Below are positions 5,188 to 6,188 of a DNA stretch of 6,188 nt, in pieces. A model generated the notes under the pieces. The model worked only from the letters and a program-made list of their open reading frames with translations, did no database searches and was not told the DNA's origin. This DNA is from Proteobacteria bacterium SG_bin9. Lineage in GTDB: Bacteria; Pseudomonadota; Alphaproteobacteria; Rhizobiales; Xanthobacteraceae. Within the stretch, counting starts at the first letter, position 1. Each line of letters begins with the position of its first letter. Both the position numbers and the translations under genes were made by a program. The DNA lies in assembly GCA_002083525.1 (NCBI GenBank), contig LWDM01000003.1, positions 4,046 through 10,233 on the forward strand. The letters run 5' to 3'.

Positions 5188-5640
5188 TCAGTTGAGCATG
5201 ACGATCGACATGTTCAGCACTGCGGCGAACGCCACCCACGCCGCATACGGCGTAAACAGCCACGCGCTGACGCGATCGTTGTCACACGTCTGCACGATGA
5301 ACATCGCGATCGTCACCAGCAGTGCGGCGATCACGATCAGCGCCGCGCCCGGCCGCTGCAGCCCGAAGAAGATCGGCGGCCAGAGAAAGTTCAGTCCGAG
5401 CTGCACGAACCAGATCGCCATCGGCGTGCCGCCGCGTTCGCGCATCCACACCCGCCAGCCGGCGATCGCGATCATGATGTAGAGCACCGACCAGATCGGC
5501 GCGAACACCCAGTTCGGCGGATTGAACGGCGGCTTGTTCAGCGTCGCGTACCAGCCGCCGGGGACGTTGGTTGCGCCGATGAGAAGGCCGCCGCCGAGCA
5601 CGGCGGCAATGAAAAGGGCGAGAATGAAGGTGCGTGTCAT
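5188..5640 (-). CDS. tspO: TspO/MBR family membrane protein, 150 aa
   Basis: TspO is the bacterial relative of the mitochondrial translocator protein. It is a five-helix membrane protein that binds porphyrins and, in Rhodobacter, modulates pigment gene expression. The family signature is clear: W30-Y-x-x-L-x-K-P-x-F-x-P-P-x-W44 then P48-x-W50 and LY; QLGLNFLWPPIFFG at 80-93; and PYAAW at 131-135 followed by Asn143. Five hydrophobic helices are visible at about 4-22, 46-64, 74-93, 98-117 and 124-147. Length of 150 aa is normal. The open frame runs further upstream but would add arginine-rich sequence with no family match, so ATG 5640 is the start. It has no Shine-Dalgarno; an alternative GTG at 5667 has none either. 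An inverted repeat covers the leader. The collagen-like gene ends 98 bp upstream on the same strand. Confidence 0.95.
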   Translation of the reverse strand: MTRTFILALFIAAVLGGGLLIGATNVPGGWYATLNKPPFNPPNWVFAPIWSVLYIMIAIAGWRVWMRERGGTPMAIWFVQLGLNFLWPPIFFGLQRPGAALIVIAALLVTIAMFIVQTCDNDRVSAWLFTPYAAWVAFAAVLNMSIVMLN

Positions 5641-5643
5641 GGA

Positions 5644-5680
5644 CGGGACGGTGTGATGCTCGGCCACAACGCACGTCCCG
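5644..5680 (-). promoter_or_regulatory. Inverted repeat in the tspO leader
   Basis: CGGGACG (5644-5650) pairs with CGTCCCG (5674-5680), with a 23-base loop. An alternative pairing bulges one G and adds GTG/CAC. It covers the 4-40 bases before the tspO ATG, where a ribosome site would be expected but is not seen. It could gate translation or terminate transcripts from the collagen-like gene. Confidence 0.3.
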
Positions 5681-5738
5681 CCGTTTGGTTCCGCCCGCGC
5701 CTTGCGCTTCGATGCGGCGCGGCTGTTCGGAGAGCGAA

Positions 5739-6188
5739 CTACTTCTTCTTGCCCTTGCGCTTCTTCTTGCCGCGCTTGCCGCCGTCGCCGTCCTCGTCGC
5801 CCTCGGCCTCGTCGTCGTCCGCGCCGGCGGACGATTGCATTGCGGCAAGCTGGGCTTCGCGCTCGCTCGCCTCGCGCCGCTCCTTCTCGCGCTGCTCCTT
5901 GTAGTCCTCGTAGGCCTCGAAGATCAGGTGCAGCCACGGCATCACCTGCTCGATCGAGGGCATCGCGCCGGGCGGGCCTTGCTCGCCGCGCGGCCCCTGG
6001 TCGCCGGCCTTGCCCTGCGGACCCGGAATGCCGCGTGCGCCCTGCGGTCCGGCCTTGCCGGCCGCGCCCTGTTTGCCTTGCGCGCCCGGCTTGCCCTGCG
6101 GACCTTCCGGTCCGGGTCGGCCGGCATGGCCTTGCGGACCGGGACGGCCGGGCTCGCCGGCGCGGCCGCGCGGACCTTGTTCGCCGGC
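5739..6188 (-). CDS. Collagen-like Gly-X-Y repeat protein, C-terminal part (cut by the right edge)
   Basis: Read leftwards from 6188, the frame gives 149 residues without a stop and ends in TAG at 5739-5741. The first part is 25 consecutive Gly-X-Y triplets (75 codons, 5964-6188, last Gly two residues before Met at 5961-5963) with no interruption. X and Y are mostly Pro, Ala, Gln, Arg, Lys and Glu, as in bacterial collagens; GPQ, GPR and GKA recur. Such sequences form triple helices in known bacterial collagen-like proteins. After the repeat come about 45 residues (MPSIEQVMPWLHLIFEAYED, then an Arg/Glu-rich stretch) that are probably helical and could be a trimerisation segment. The chain then has an acidic run (ADDDEAEGDEDGDGG) and a basic tail (KRGKKKRKGKKK). 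The start, signal peptide and N-terminal domain lie outside the window. An internal ATG at 5963 would give a 74-aa product but has no ribosome site and falls within the continuing repeat frame. Role unknown; surface or matrix function is inference. Confidence 0.88.
   Translation of the reverse strand, partial: AGEQGPRGRAGEPGRPGPQGHAGRPGPEGPQGKPGAQGKQGAAGKAGPQGARGIPGPQGKAGDQGPRGEQGPPGAMPSIEQVMPWLHLIFEAYEDYKEQREKERREASEREAQLAAMQSSAGADDDEAEGDEDGDGGKRGKKKRKGKKK

Noticed and set aside
5188..5937. Upstream extension of tspO to a 249-residue protein
   Set aside because: The added N-terminal part is arginine-rich shadow of the collagen-like gene's C-terminus; TspO family similarity begins at ATG 5640.
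5739..5963. Separate 74-aa gene starting at the ATG at 5963
   Set aside because: The open frame continues upstream as a perfect Gly-X-Y repeat to the window edge and there is no ribosome site before this ATG.
5942..6127. Minus-strand open frame of 61 codons in the collagen-like region
   Set aside because: It is an out-of-frame reading of the Gly-X-Y repeat, Arg/Ala-rich and without features.
5964..6188. DNA tandem repeat or CRISPR-like periodicity
   Set aside because: The periodicity is 9-based codon usage of Gly-X-Y triplets; no fixed repeat-spacer pattern is present.

Overview
The window looks like chromosomal DNA of a GC-rich alphaproteobacterium, most likely a Hyphomicrobiales member near Bradyrhizobium, Rhodopseudomonas or Afipia. 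This rests on strong G/C preference at third codon positions, AGGAG-type ribosome sites, and a gene set (DUF2277 protein, exported MetX-like hydrolase, thermophilic-like old yellow enzyme, TspO) that I associate with that group. No database search was possible, so the genus is inference. I see no rRNA, tRNA, CRISPR, transposase or phage gene.

Layout: nine protein genes in three blocks. (1) Left, minus strand: an exported MetX-like alpha/beta hydrolase (826-1908), then downstream a small uncharacterised lipoprotein (146-703, GTG start). The 122 bp between them holds two tandem stem-loops. (2) Middle, plus strand, divergent from block 1 across a 222 bp region with two short dyads: an old yellow enzyme (2131-3306), a small exported protein with a ClpP-like/COG3904-like motif (3379-3801), a DUF2277 protein (3832-4101), and a cupin (4220-4660) with two plausible starts. 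(3) Right, minus strand, convergent with block 2 at a perfect 12-bp inverted repeat (4672-4716): a collagen-like protein cut by the right edge (5739-6188), tspO (5188-5640), and a SnoaL/NTF2-like protein (4732-5085).

How the genes work together: they do not form a recognisable single pathway. Several are stress- or housekeeping-type accessory functions: an ene-reductase, TspO, a cupin and an NTF2-fold protein. Four products carry export signals (lipoprotein, hydrolase, the 140-aa protein, possibly the cupin), so much of this locus acts in the envelope or periplasm. The most notable feature is the collagen-like gene. Its 25 uninterrupted Gly-X-Y triplets lie in frame upstream of what looks at first like a 74-aa ORF, and the chain ends in a helical segment, an acidic run and a Lys-rich tail. 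The old yellow enzyme also has His where thermophilic-like relatives have the active-site Cys.
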